A stretch of DNA of 64,000 nt, taken from the NCBI GenBank assembly GCA_002077065.1, contig NAJO01000016.1:186001-250000 (forward strand), given 5' to 3'. The stretch comes from Cryoendolithus antarcticus. Lineage: Eukaryota; Ascomycota; Dothideomycetes; Cladosporiales; Cladosporiaceae. The notes under the pieces are model-generated. The model searched no databases. It worked only from the letters and a program-made list of their open reading frames with translations, and was not told the DNA's origin. Position 1 is the stretch's first letter; every line of letters starts with the position of its first letter. Below are positions 1-10,418 of the stretch, piece after piece. Made by a program: the position numbers and the translations under genes.

Positions 1-2747
1 TCGATGTTGTAGACAGCAAAGTCGGGTAGGCTGCCAGTCTTCTTGACATTAAGCACCGGCGTGAGCTCGTTCTGGCCAGCACTGGTAAGGACACCCTTCG
101 AGAACTGCACTTTGACCTTGTTTTGTGAGTAGTCGCTGGCTGCGCCAGTCTCGCCCATGAGCGTGACTTTGCCATTGCGAGTAATGCTGATCTGCTCGTT
201 GTATACGCCGGCAGCGACGAAGATGGTGTATGGTTGATTGTCGTTGGGCACAGCAGCGATAGCAGACGCGATAGTGCTGTACTGGCAGCCTGTGGCGTTC
301 TGCGATACCGCGAGCGTCGCAGATGGTGTTGGCGTGGCGCAGGTGACGGAAGCCGAGCCGCTTGTAGACGAAGCAGATGATGTGGGCGTAGCCGTCGATA
401 TCGTGGAAGCCGAGGAGACCTGAGCGCTGTCTGAGCTCTGGATCAAAGCTAGTACTGTAGGGTCGATCCAGCTCATATCAGTCGACGAATAGCCGGCAAA
501 GGCGTTGGCGAAGACCTTGTCGATCGTGAATGCCGAGACTTGGTCAGCTGAGAGCTGGTAGTCGCATGTAGCAGCACCTCGATTGGCAGCATTGTTGGAG
601 TACGCGCCAGCGCCCGTAGTTCCAAACTCGCCGAAAGTTGCAATCACGCTGCACCCGGTAGAGTACACACCGCCTGGAGCGATGAGGCTTCCGAGGGCTG
701 TCCCTCGGTAGATAACACTCAGGTATGACGCGACACCGTTCGGTGTCGCGAGGTACACATTTGATACACTGCCTAGCACAGAGCTGCTGTCGACCACAAG
801 CGTCGCATTGAAGTTCACACCACCGATGGTTGCGCCCTTGCCGTAGAAGATGCTCGAGCCGGACGTGAGAGGCTGAATGATACTGCCGTAGACATACACT
901 GTTGGGTAGTTGTAGAACAGCTTGTCGGTGCCAGAGATGAACGAGTTGGCGATCAGCGTAATGCCGTACGAGCTCTGGTACACACCCTGCGCACTCGACA
1001 CAAGTGCGCAAGTCAGGATCTGGACGTTCATGCCCTTGGCGTTGATAGCAGAGCCGACACCACCGGTAGTGGCAGTATTGGTAATGTTGAGATTGCGTAG
1101 GGTCAAGCCCTTCCCGTTGCTGGTGCCGAAGGTAATTGTACCTGTGCCGCTCGATGTGATAACGACTTGATTATCAGAGACAGCCGTAGCGGCTGGTCCA
1201 GATATAGTGACGACTTGTGTACCAGGGACAACGAAGGCGCTGTATGTACCCGGTAGCACGGTGATGGAAGCGATGGCGCTGTTCTGGGCAGCGGTGACAG
1301 CCGCACCAATGTCACTAAACTGGGCCGATGCCGTTGCGACAGTGAGGACAGAGGCTGCAGTTGACGAGGTGGAACTCGACAAGCTGGTGATCGAGGTTGT
1401 TGACGAAGTGCCACTAGATGTAGCGTCGGTCGACGATGTCCCTGTGGAGGTAGCAGTCCCTGACGTGGTCGTGCCGGTCGTGTCAGTAGTGGCTGTCGAT
1501 GACGTTGTCGCTGTCGAGAGACTTGTAGAGGCTGTAGACGAAGCACTGCTCGTCGTCGACGATAGTGTGCTGCTGCTGACAGAGACGATTGGTGCCGATC
1601 CGACTTGAGCAGCATCGGCGCTCTGGATCGCTTGGAGTACACTCGAATCAATCCACGTCGTATCGAAGCTACTGTCTCCCGGGAATCCGTGACCGAACAG
1701 CTGGTCCACGGAGTAGCCGGACAGCTGGGAAGCAGTGAGGCTCTGATCGCAAGCCGCATTGCGCGTCGCAGCGTTCGCCGTGGTCATAGCGCCAGCGCCA
1801 GTGTTGGCGAACTCGCCGTAGACAGCAGCATAGCTGCATACAGTCGTACGGACACCAGAAGGAGCGATCAAGCTGCCAAGCGAAGTCCCCCGGAAGATTG
1901 CCTCGGTGTAGTTGGCATTCGGCGTAGCCAAGTACACGTAGCTATTTGTAAGTCCAGGCTTCTGCTGCACGAAGCTGGAGTCAACGACGATGGAGGAGTT
2001 GTACCAGGTCCCGCCTTGCTGGTAGCCTTGAGCGTAGAAGATGCTCGCACTATTGGCAGTCGGAACAATAACCGAGTTGAAGACGTAGGCGTTGACGTAG
2101 TTGTAAAACAGCTTGTCGGGTCCTTCGATGTAGCAGCCACTGAGAATGCTGTAGCCAAGGGACGACGTGTATGCGCCTAGGCCGCCCGAGACTAAAGCGA
2201 CATTGTAGAAACCCATGTTGGAGCCTACAAGACTGACAGCAGCAGCCTTGTTCCCAGCGACAGTGATCGTGTTGGTGATGTTGATGTTACGGAACGTTAC
2301 GCCGAGCGACTTCTGCGTGTTGAAGGACACCACGCCAGCTGTTGCGGCAGCGGCGATGACGACCTGGTTGCCAGCAACATTGCTTGCGGAAGGTCCGACC
2401 AGTGTGACAGTCTGAGTGCCTTGGATGACAATGCTCTCCGAGTAGGTGCCCGCGAGGATTGATACGGTAGGTATCGCGCTATTTTGTGCAGCGCCCACGG
2501 CCGCATTGATAGCTGTGAATGGCCCAGATGGGCCTACCACGATCACATTGCTAGCTGTCGGCGCTGGAGTAGACGACGGGCTCGTCACTGATGTGGTGCT
2601 TGAGGTCGATGTTGCAGGCGAGCTGCTGCTAGACGATGTGGCGACTACGCTTGACGAGTCTGTGGCGCTCGTAGTAGCTGTCGTAGCAGTCGTGTCCTGG
2701 GCGCGCACAGCTGCGGCAACGCCAAGGATACAAGCAAGGAAACGCAT
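1..2747 (-). CDS. Multi-module secreted pectinesterase-like protein (partial, 3' end outside window)
   Basis: The open frame reads without a stop from an ATG at 2747 to the window edge (about 915 codons); an in-frame TAG lies just upstream of the start. It begins with a signal peptide (MRFLACILGVAAAVRAQ) and a Ser/Thr-rich linker. Three successive pectinesterase-type (CE8, right-handed beta-helix) modules follow, at about residues 75-375, 465-770 and 815 onward, separated by long Ser/Thr-rich linkers. Module 3 opens with the usual YTIFVAAGVYNEQISI motif. Modules 1 and 2 keep the fold motifs (GPDKLFYNY, GTDKLFYNY) but the usual catalytic QD segment is replaced, and the LGRPW arginine motif reads LATPN. 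They therefore look non-catalytic, perhaps substrate-binding, while module 3 is the candidate enzyme that would demethylate pectin outside the cell. Its catalytic residues lie outside the window. Confidence 0.85.
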   Translation of the reverse strand, partial: MRFLACILGVAAAVRAQDTTATTATTSATDSSSVVATSSSSSSPATSTSSTTSVTSPSSTPAPTASNVIVVGPSGPFTAINAAVGAAQNSAIPTVSILAGTYSESIVIQGTQTVTLVGPSASNVAGNQVVIAAAATAGVVSFNTQKSLGVTFRNINITNTITVAGNKAAAVSLVGSNMGFYNVALVSGGLGAYTSSLGYSILSGCYIEGPDKLFYNYVNAYVFNSVIVPTANSASIFYAQGYQQGGTWYNSSIVVDSSFVQQKPGLTNSYVYLATPNANYTEAIFRGTSLGSLIAPSGVRTTVCSYAAVYGEFANTGAGAMTTANAATRNAACDQSLTASQLSGYSVDQLFGHGFPGDSSFDTTWIDSSVLQAIQSADAAQVGSAPIVSVSSSTLSSTTSSASSTASTSLSTATTSSTATTDTTGTTTSGTATSTGTSSTDATSSGTSSTTSITSLSSSTSSTAASVLTVATASAQFSDIGAAVTAAQNSAIASITVLPGTYSAFVVPGTQVVTISGPAATAVSDNQVVITSSGTGTITFGTSNGKGLTLRNLNITNTATTGGVGSAINAKGMNVQILTCALVSSAQGVYQSSYGITLIANSFISGTDKLFYNYPTVYVYGSIIQPLTSGSSIFYGKGATIGGVNFNATLVVDSSSVLGSVSNVYLATPNGVASYLSVIYRGTALGSLIAPGGVYSTGCSVIATFGEFGTTGAGAYSNNAANRGAATCDYQLSADQVSAFTIDKVFANAFAGYSSTDMSWIDPTVLALIQSSDSAQVSSASTISTATPTSSASSTSGSASVTCATPTPSATLAVSQNATGCQYSTIASAIAAVPNDNQPYTIFVAAGVYNEQISITRNGKVTLMGETGAASDYSQNKVKVQFSKGVLTSAGQNELTPVLNVKKTGSLPDFAVYNI

Positions 2748-4469
2748 GATGAACAACTAATACGAAACGAATGTATGCAGCCTCACCAAATGGGCAAATT
2801 ACTGAGAAAGCGCGTCGTCGAAGATGCGGCGTCACAATGATCGACGGGGATCACCACCAGCATATAGATATCTCCAACCATGGGGTGCACTCGCTTACCA
2901 TCACCTCGGATCTGTCAAGATGCAGGCACCTTCGCTATTCCAAGCATGTGGATCAACAAGTCATGTCTTTTCGCGGGCGCAAGCCACATAGGAGGTCGCT
3001 TGCAGCCTGTGGACCCCGTACGGCCACGTGGGAGAAGGTTTGCACGGATGGAAAGAGCATGTTCTAGGGCTGAGAGGTCGCAATAGGCAGGTCCCCGTTC
3101 TTCACCTACAGGCGCGAGCCGTTTTCAGTACTGCGGGAGCGGGAGGGGACCTCTTCTGTAATCCTCCGCCAGGTACCAACCGCTCTGGCCCCGGGAGATG
3201 CCAGCAAGCCTTGCCGTCATTGCCAAGCGATGATGAGATCAGCGCAAAGAAGGGGACGAGGGGAGATGCGATGCGAGACTTGAGTGCCTGTGATGCGCAG
3301 AGCCTGCGATGTCCGAGATGATCAACAGCGCATTCAATCTCAAGGACATACGCAGTCGAGTCCCGAGTGCGGTCGTGCGCAGTGTGCATTGCTGGCTCGC
3401 CGCTATCAGTCCGCCCCTGCGGCCTCCGGATTACCCGCACAGTAGCGCGTGTGTGCTGCGAAGAGATCTTGCGAGCTGCATGTGCCGGGAATACTACGCC
3501 TCGCATGTGGGCGTGCCAGGGTGGTCCAGAACGACGAGAATGCGATTCAATCCATGTTGTCGTTGCTAGACCGTAATTGGCGATCGTCGTAGGGAGTCTG
3601 GTCTGGCTCGCAACTTGTGTTCGCTGTGCTCGAGCTGTCAGTAACGCTTTCGCGTAGGAGCAGATGTGCATAAGCGAGGTGACAAAAAGCTTGTTGTGGC
3701 TAGATTGACCCGCCATCATGCCGATCGCATGGGCCGGAGATTTCCATTCGCACATTCGCTACCAAAAACTTCACGCCTTTTGCCACCATCACCCATGTAA
3801 CTGGAAGATGCGGCTCTGTAGTCGCAGCTGAACCGCTTGATTGGGTTGACCGTCGGATACGATGTGTGGCTCGTCCACGGCGATAACTCGGTGGATTGAT
3901 GGTACTGGACCTCGCAGATTGAGAGCGCTGAGATAGAAGTCGTTATTGATCAGTGGATTGCGACCCCCGAGTCTAGGCTTGTAGGCGTGGAAGCTGAATT
4001 ATGCTGGTGGTATCGCCCATATGTTGTCGAGCCATGTTAGAGAGATAGATGCGCGTAGATAGCAGCACCAAACATAATGATACGTGATTGATTGCTCAAG
4101 GCGGTGTAAGGCGTTGAAGTCCATAGCTGGATCTTGTGAAATGCATTGTCCACCATGACTTCGACGCATGCTATCCCAGGTCGTCAGCGATGCCCGACAT
4201 CATCACTACCTGTCCACTCGTAGGTAGTCATGAACGTCGACTGGATGCTGTTTGAAGACCGCACGGTCCAAGCTTTGGCAGTATGTCGCAGTGAATGATC
4301 AACTCTAGGTCAGCCGCTAGCGCCCGTTATCGATCGCCCAGTCAGAACCCATCGGCGACTTAAGTGACCGATATCGAATGGAGCTCGTCGAACTTTTTGA
4401 AGTGAGCTCGGTGAGGCAAGTGAGTGAAGTGAAAAGTACCTCCACTCCAATTTCACAACACATCATATC
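2748..4469. other. Intergenic region, divergent promoters
   Basis: About 1.7 kb between the divergently transcribed pectinesterase and Trm4 genes. It presumably holds both promoters. The longest open frame (3102-3755, minus) has Arg/Ser/His-rich composition without domain-like pattern and is not called. No RNA gene or repeat was recognised. Confidence 0.5.
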
Positions 4470-7277
4470 ATGAGTCGCGGCAGAGGAGGTAAACGCGGCA
4501 GGGGCGGCGGAGGTGGAAACAGAGGACGAGGCGGCAACAGCAACCGCAGCAGAGGCGGTGGCGGCAGCAGCGACAAGCCAAACTATGACAACCGCCAGTC
4601 CTTCGACCAAGTCCCGAAGCAGAATGAGAAGTTCGAACGTTACTACAACAGTCTTGATCTAGTACCTGCCGGGCCTGAGAGAGAAGCATTCTGGGCTGCG
4701 CTTCGCCGCGAGCTTCCCAATGCCTTCAGATTCTGTGGCAGCAAAGGCAATGCTTTGTCAGTGAGGAAGAATCTTACTGAACGCTTCTTCCCAATGATCG
4801 AGCAGATCAAGCATAATGGCGAGCCGGTTGAGTTGCCGAAATCTATGCCCTGGTATCCCGAGGGACTGGCGTACAGCATGACCACACCGAAGAACGTGGT
4901 GAGGAAGTATGAGCCTTTCAAAGAGTTCCAGAAGTTCCTTGTCAGTGAGACGGGCGTTGGCAACATTTCGAGGCAGGAACAGGTCAGCATGATACCGCCT
5001 TTGCTGTTGGACGTGCAGCCGCATCACACTGTGCTGGACTTGTGCGCGGCACCGGGGAGCAAGAGTGCGCAGCTGGTCGAGCTCATACATGCTGGCGAGG
5101 AGGAGCGGGTCGAGATGGCGCTGAAGAGCGTGCAGAATGAGGAGACTCAGACTGTGGATGCTGGCGAAGAGGACGAGTACGGACGATCCACTGGACTACT
5201 GGTGGCGAACGACGTGAACTATCAGCGCGCACAGATGTTGGTACACCAGGTCAAGCGACTCAACTCGCCCAACTTGGTTGTCACGAACCACGACGCCACC
5301 ATGTTTCCATCAATTGAACTTCCTAGCAATAACCCTCGACAGCCGAAGTACCTCAAATTCGACCGTATCCTTGCGGACGTGCCCTGCTCTGGCGACGGTA
5401 CAACGCGTAAAAACCCTAACATTTGGAAAGACTGGTCACCTCAAAACGCACTCGGTCTCTATATCACACAAGTCCGGATCTTGGTACGGTCACTGCAGAT
5501 GCTCAAGGCCGGCGGGCGTGTGGTATACTCTACCTGCTCACTCAATCCACTCGAGAACGAGGCCGTCGTCTCATCAGCCATCGAGCGATGTGGCGGCATG
5601 CAGAAGATCGACATCATCGACTGCTCGGACCAATTGCCAGGTCTGAAGCGCGTCCCAGGTCGCACCGATTGGTCGATCATGGCTCGCAGTGGCAGCATAT
5701 ACGAGTCTTGGGCTGAGGCACGGCAATTCGAGCCAGCTGAGACGTCCAGGATCGTGCCTGGCATGTTCCCGCCTGAGGAGGGCGAGAAAATGCCACTCGA
5801 GAGGTGCATACGTGTGTTTCCCCACCAGCAAGACACTGGTGGGTTCTTCATCACTGTGCTGGAGAAGAAGAGTGAGCTCAAAGCAAAGCCTGAGCCGGAG
5901 AGTAAGTGTGGAAGTCGGGACTGGGTGTTCCGGGAGCCGCAACTGACAGGCGAGGCCGCGATCATGGCAGAGCTAGCGACAAATGGCGGGAAGTCAGAGG
6001 AAGAGCATGGGCTGGGACTGAAGTCACTGGAAAAGCTGAGCGAGGAGCAGCATGCTGACGAGAAGCCGGTGCTCGACGAAGCTACCGCCCTCATACAAGG
6101 CGTGCCAGCCGAGGAAGTCATGGCAAACGGCAAGCGCAAGGCCGAAGACGAGCTCGACGCCGATGTCGAGCCTAAGAAGCCGAAGGTCGAGATCGACGTT
6201 CAGCCAGCGACAAACGGCCACAGCACAGAACTCGGTGCCGCCACGTTCAGCACTACCACGAACGGCGACTCCGCCACCTCTATCAAGCCCGATAATAATG
6301 CCCTGCCTACCACCTCCCTCCCCGCGCCTCGCCCTCGCCGTAATCAAAACGACCCAATCGAAGAATCCTTCAAATACCTCCCTCCAACCCACCCCGAACT
6401 CCTCTCCATCGCCCAGTTCTACGCCCTCTCCCCTCTCTTCCCCACATCCCGCTTCCTAGTCCGCAATCCCGCCGGCGATCCGGTCAAGGGAATCTACTAC
6501 TCCTCCCGCCTCGTCCGCGACATCCTCAACGCGAACACGAACCGCGGACAGGGCTTCAAGTTCGTGCACGCGGGCGTGAAGATGTTCATGAAGCAGGATG
6601 TGCAGGGTCAGGAAGGGGTGTGTCGGTGGAGGATTCAGAGCGAGGGGTTGGGGATTTTGGAGGGGTGGGTGGGGGAGAGTAGGGTTGTGAAACTATGGAA
6701 ACGGGGGACGTTGAGGAGGTTGCTGGTGGAGATGTTTCCTAAAGTCGGTGGGGAGGACGGACAGGAAGGCTGGAGGGGTCTTGGCGAGATTGGCGAGCGT
6801 GTCTCCCAACTGTCGATGGGGTGCTGCGTCCTCCGCGTACTAAGCCACAAAGCCGCTCTGGCCGCCGGCCTTGCCACCGAAGCTGACGACGCCAAAGACG
6901 GTCTCGAGGAAGGCCTCACGCTGCCGCTGTGGAGAAGCATGCACAGTCTCAACCTCATGCTCCCCAAAGAAGAACGCAAAGCCATGCTCCTACGGATCTT
7001 CAACGAGGACGTAGAGCTCATCAACAACACCATCAAAGCCGACTTCCCTAAGCGGGAAGGTCCTGGCGCGGCAGCTTTCAATGAGCGGAATGCGAAGGCT
7101 GCGGCTGCGAGGCTTGGGATTACCGATGACGCGGCTGGAGCGGATGTGGAGGAGGTGCAGGCTGAGGTCGAAGCAGAGAGAGACGTGATGGAGAACGAGG
7201 CGGAGGGTGGTGTGCCTGTGCACGCTGATGGGGAGGACGCGGAGATGGGCGACGTTGCTGAGGGTACGTCGACTTAG
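4470..7277 (+). CDS. trm4: tRNA (cytosine-5-)-methyltransferase, Trm4/NSUN2 type
   Basis: Single-exon 935-residue protein of the NOL1/NOP2/Sun family. It would transfer methyl from S-adenosylmethionine to C5 of cytosines in tRNA, in the nucleus. Residues 1-35 are an RGG-type Gly/Arg-rich tail. The SAM-binding motif VLDLCAAPGSKSAQ lies near residue 188. The release cysteine is Cys306 in DVPCSGDG and the nucleophile is Cys356 in YSTCSLNPLENE. Their 50-residue spacing equals that of yeast Trm4 and human NSUN2. Residues around 500-620 form a low-complexity acidic/Lys insertion, followed by the conserved C-terminal region and an acidic Glu/Ala-rich tail. The 3' end faces the convergent Rpn4-like gene. 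Assignment to Trm4 rather than to rRNA enzymes Nop2 or Rcm1 rests on overall arrangement and is fairly safe. Confidence 0.93.
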   Translation: MSRGRGGKRGRGGGGGNRGRGGNSNRSRGGGGSSDKPNYDNRQSFDQVPKQNEKFERYYNSLDLVPAGPEREAFWAALRRELPNAFRFCGSKGNALSVRKNLTERFFPMIEQIKHNGEPVELPKSMPWYPEGLAYSMTTPKNVVRKYEPFKEFQKFLVSETGVGNISRQEQVSMIPPLLLDVQPHHTVLDLCAAPGSKSAQLVELIHAGEEERVEMALKSVQNEETQTVDAGEEDEYGRSTGLLVANDVNYQRAQMLVHQVKRLNSPNLVVTNHDATMFPSIELPSNNPRQPKYLKFDRILADVPCSGDGTTRKNPNIWKDWSPQNALGLYITQVRILVRSLQMLKAGGRVVYSTCSLNPLENEAVVSSAIERCGGMQKIDIIDCSDQLPGLKRVPGRTDWSIMARSGSIYESWAEARQFEPAETSRIVPGMFPPEEGEKMPLERCIRVFPHQQDTGGFFITVLEKKSELKAKPEPESKCGSRDWVFREPQLTGEAAIMAELATNGGKSEEEHGLGLKSLEKLSEEQHADEKPVLDEATALIQGVPAEEVMANGKRKAEDELDADVEPKKPKVEIDVQPATNGHSTELGAATFSTTTNGDSATSIKPDNNALPTTSLPAPRPRRNQNDPIEESFKYLPPTHPELLSIAQFYALSPLFPTSRFLVRNPAGDPVKGIYYSSRLVRDILNANTNRGQGFKFVHAGVKMFMKQDVQGQEGVCRWRIQSEGLGILEGWVGESRVVKLWKRGTLRRLLVEMFPKVGGEDGQEGWRGLGEIGERVSQLSMGCCVLRVLSHKAALAAGLATEADDAKDGLEEGLTLPLWRSMHSLNLMLPKEERKAMLLRIFNEDVELINNTIKADFPKREGPGAAAFNERNAKAAAARLGITDDAAGADVEEVQAEVEAERDVMENEAEGGVPVHADGEDAEMGDVAEGTST

Positions 7278-8096
7278 TGAGACGAGAACTGTAGCATGTG
7301 AGCATGTGAAATCTATACGGGTCGAGGCAACCTGACTTCGCTCAATGGACGTGCCGACCTTTTCCAACGATCTTCAGTAGACAATGGATGCAACACCTGA
7401 ACGCAGCACGAATGCATTCAGCTGACAAGTGCAACTGAGCATCACCGGACCAGCTGGGCGCTTCTACGACGTGGCAATATCGACGTGCATCCAGTGGCGA
7501 ACCTCATGTCCATCTATTGATATGGAAGCTGAGCCTGATGGAGATCAAAGTGTAGTGAAGCAAATAGTAGGTACTTTCATGAACTATTTACATTCCGTCG
7601 TTCAATAACGCCACCCATCTCTATTTCTCCCTCCTCGCTATGTCGAACGACCCCACATGAATTCGGAGCTCGAAAACTTTCGTCCCATCTAGTTGTAGCA
7701 TTATGCCATCGAATCATGATTGTTAGAAGCAATGATATGAAGGAAGAGCTATACATTGAAGTGAAGAAAACTTTCTGTGCGTGCATTCGGGCCTGCCGAA
7801 GCGCATCTGTCGCGTCGTGACCTTGTGACCATTGTGGCCATGTGACGGTGCGCACTGGTGGTAGAGCGGCCACATCTCGAGTGCGAGCCATACATGTGTG
7901 TCGTACTCGTATTTCTCGGATGGCCCAAAGTCCGTGCCAAGACTTCTTCGCCTCCGGCTTGCGTGTCGAGTCTTGCGCCTGCATGTGTGGCGAACTGCTC
8001 GTGAGTCGTCGTAGTGCTATGTTGCAGTCGTACGAAGTGCGTGTTCGTCTGAGCGGCGTAAGACTGACATCTCAACATCATCTCGTAATCAGTGTC
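7278..8096. other. Intergenic region between convergent genes
   Basis: 0.8 kb holding the 3' ends of Trm4 and the Rpn4-like gene. Short open frames here are antisense or composition artefacts. No additional gene was seen. Confidence 0.5.
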
Positions 8097-10418
8097 TCAG
8101 TCCCTCGATCGCCTCTTGCCCTGGTTCTCCATCTCGGGATGCACAACGCGCATATGCCTGGTAAGCGCGTCGTTCCGGGAGAAGCTCTTCTCCTCGCGAC
8201 AGTAAGGACACCGCACCTTCATCTTGCGATTGTTGTGAATCGTGTCCTCATGCCTCGTAAGATCATACGGCCGACTGAAAATCGTGTTGCAAGGTTTGCC
8301 AGTGGAAGGGTTGACGCGCGTGCACTTGTGTGGCCCAGCTTGAGAGTTCCGAGCGAGCAGTGCCGCGGATGTGAGGCCGCTGGCAGAGGGTGCGGGTGAT
8401 GCGGAAGAGCGAGGCGACTGCGAGTTGTCGTCCTCGGAGTGGGCTGCTGAGGCTGTGCCAGATGCGGCATCGGACTCGGTCTTGGTGTGCGCGATTGATG
8501 CTGCCTGGGCACGATGGTAGTCGCGCTTGTGACGTTGCAGGAGTGGCTGTGAGTCGAAGCGTTGCGAGCAGCCGTGGTAGGTACATGTGTATGTGCCCGT
8601 GTTTGCCCGAGTATCAGCAGGTCGCTGTATGGGTAGACGAGAGCTATCTTGCTCTTGTGACGAAGCCATGACTCCATCACTCATCGATGACTCCATCGAG
8701 GTCAGATGAGCAGGGAAGTCGGGTGTCGGCTCAGTAAGTGCAGTCGAAGGATGAAATGATGTGGTCATGCTGGTGGCAGGCTGGTAGTGTGCGGCTTGGA
8801 TGGTAGCTTGTACTTGTGGTTGGAACTGCATCGACGGTGGCGGGAAGTTTCCAAATTGACCAACATTGCCTCCGGAGTAGCCGTCAGCTGATGTGGTGGC
8901 GGCTCGGAAGCCTGCAATGTTTTGCTGACTTGTGACTGGTACGCCACGTGATGCGGCGTTGTCTTGGCCGTAGTAGTTGGATGCAAGAGGCTCGGCCGTA
9001 CCATAGTGCTGTCTATATCCGTCCGGGATGCTGTCTTGGAACAGAGGTTGTTGATCGTTGTCGTTGTAGTCCAGCATTGCCTCCTTTGGTGATATCGTCT
9101 TCGTTGGCTCCCGATTCAGTGGTGGTCGGTGCTGCGCGTATTCCGCTTCTTCGCGCTCTTGCTTTTGCTGCTGGCGCATGCCCGCTGCTGTACCCACTGA
9201 CTGCCTGGAGGTACTCCACGCGTCTGACACTGGCGCAAGCGGTGAGCCTTGCCTAAACGGTGATCGTTCTCGTGAGATCGCCGAAGATGGTGATGCAGAG
9301 CGCGCTATGTTCGCAGTCTGTAACCGCTCGGCCACCAGACTCCGGCCAGGTGTGAGCAGATCATTCGCGGGTCGCGCAGGATTCGTAGGTGTGGTCGTCG
9401 CGAAGTTTGCCGGGTTGTAGAGTTCATCTTGATACGCTGCGGACTCGGTGCGGTAGAGTTGCACTGACGGGTTCGGTCTTTGAGAATCTGGGTCCGCGCA
9501 AAGTAAGCTCTCAGTGCCAAGAAACGCACTGTCCCTTGTACGCTTACCACTTCCAGACGAGGTGGGCGCTCTCGCACCCTTCTCATCTGCTGCTGATCGT
9601 GGTGTTGACGGCGAGTCGAGGCCAGAACTCGAACTCGAGTGGCGTGATGATGCAGGTCGCTCTGCAGACATGTCTTTCAGGTTTTGATTGTGGTGGTCGA
9701 TCGCGAATCCTTTCATCGCCAGGTGCGGTGCTGGCATGTGCGATGTAGGCGATGGCATGTACGCGAAATCGTTGGCCCAGGGTTGATTAGTCGCTGCTGA
9801 CGCAGACTTGCTGTCCAGATACGAGGCTGACAAGTCCCAAAGGTTGCCAGCCGGCGAATTCGTATCGTAGTCCGAGTTCGCGACTTGCGGGTAGATGGTC
9901 GTTGTGTAATGAAATGCAGGACTTGGTGGCCCGGTTGAAGCTACCGTCGAGGCTGACGGTGTCCGCTGGTGACTCCTCGCCCGGTCCAGCCCCTGTCGCT
10001 GCTGTGCTGGCGTGGCCAGTCCTCCCATGCTCTGATTGACCGCTCCCGACTGCATAGACCAGAAGGTCTGATCGTGCGAAGCCGTCCTGCTTGCGCTAGC
10101 AGGCGCGGACGGGCTGCTGAAAGTTGCAGACGGCGTTGCTGCGTAGCTTTGAGAACTGCGAGGCGTGTATTGCTGCACTTTCACGCTTTCGTGTGGTGCG
10201 AAGCCGGTGGTCTGGATTGGGTACGAGATCGAGTGTTGTGGTCGCGTTATCGATGAAGGTTTGGTGGCGAGTTGGGGACGTTTCCAGTACTGCGTGGCAA
10301 ACGTATTATACTCCAGGAGATTTGAGTAGTTGTTGTGTAATGAGGGATCAAATGCAGTGATATTTTGCGGATTGTCGAACTGCATGACGTCGTCGACACT
10401 CAAGTCAAGATCTTCCAA
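8097..10418 (-). CDS. rpn4: C2H2 zinc-finger transcription factor, Rpn4-like
   Basis: Intronless 773-residue protein. The N-terminal 600 residues are Ser/Pro/Gln-rich and presumably disordered, with acidic patches (start MEDLDLSVDDVMQFDN) that could activate transcription. Three C2H2 fingers lie at the C-terminus. Finger 1 is at about 608-632 (YTCTYHGCSQRFDSQ). Finger 2 at about 699-726 has an extended Cys loop (CTRVNPSTGKPCNTIFSRP). Finger 3 is at about 735-758 (CPYCREEKSFSRND). The paired last fingers with the phrases PYDLTRHEDTIHNN and NDALTRHMRVVHPE are what I recognise from filamentous-fungal proteins annotated as Rpn4, the regulator of proteasome genes in yeast. Function here is inferred from that resemblance; it acts as a nuclear DNA-binding protein in any case. 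Confidence 0.75.
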   Translation of the reverse strand: MEDLDLSVDDVMQFDNPQNITAFDPSLHNNYSNLLEYNTFATQYWKRPQLATKPSSITRPQHSISYPIQTTGFAPHESVKVQQYTPRSSQSYAATPSATFSSPSAPASASRTASHDQTFWSMQSGAVNQSMGGLATPAQQRQGLDRARSHQRTPSASTVASTGPPSPAFHYTTTIYPQVANSDYDTNSPAGNLWDLSASYLDSKSASAATNQPWANDFAYMPSPTSHMPAPHLAMKGFAIDHHNQNLKDMSAERPASSRHSSSSSGLDSPSTPRSAADEKGARAPTSSGSGKRTRDSAFLGTESLLCADPDSQRPNPSVQLYRTESAAYQDELYNPANFATTTPTNPARPANDLLTPGRSLVAERLQTANIARSASPSSAISRERSPFRQGSPLAPVSDAWSTSRQSVGTAAGMRQQQKQEREEAEYAQHRPPLNREPTKTISPKEAMLDYNDNDQQPLFQDSIPDGYRQHYGTAEPLASNYYGQDNAASRGVPVTSQQNIAGFRAATTSADGYSGGNVGQFGNFPPPSMQFQPQVQATIQAAHYQPATSMTTSFHPSTALTEPTPDFPAHLTSMESSMSDGVMASSQEQDSSRLPIQRPADTRANTGTYTCTYHGCSQRFDSQPLLQRHKRDYHRAQAASIAHTKTESDAASGTASAAHSEDDNSQSPRSSASPAPSASGLTSAALLARNSQAGPHKCTRVNPSTGKPCNTIFSRPYDLTRHEDTIHNNRKMKVRCPYCREEKSFSRNDALTRHMRVVHPEMENQGKRRSRD

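Noticed and set aside
238..2760. Several plus-strand frames rich in Val/Asp/Ala antisense to the pectinesterase
   Set aside because: They mirror Ser/Thr-rich linkers on the real strand; the minus frame has a signal peptide and family motifs.
3102..3755. 217-codon minus-strand open frame in the pectinesterase/Trm4 intergenic region
   Set aside because: Arg/Ser/His-rich composition, no motif, no splice or promoter logic; typical chance frame in GC-rich DNA.
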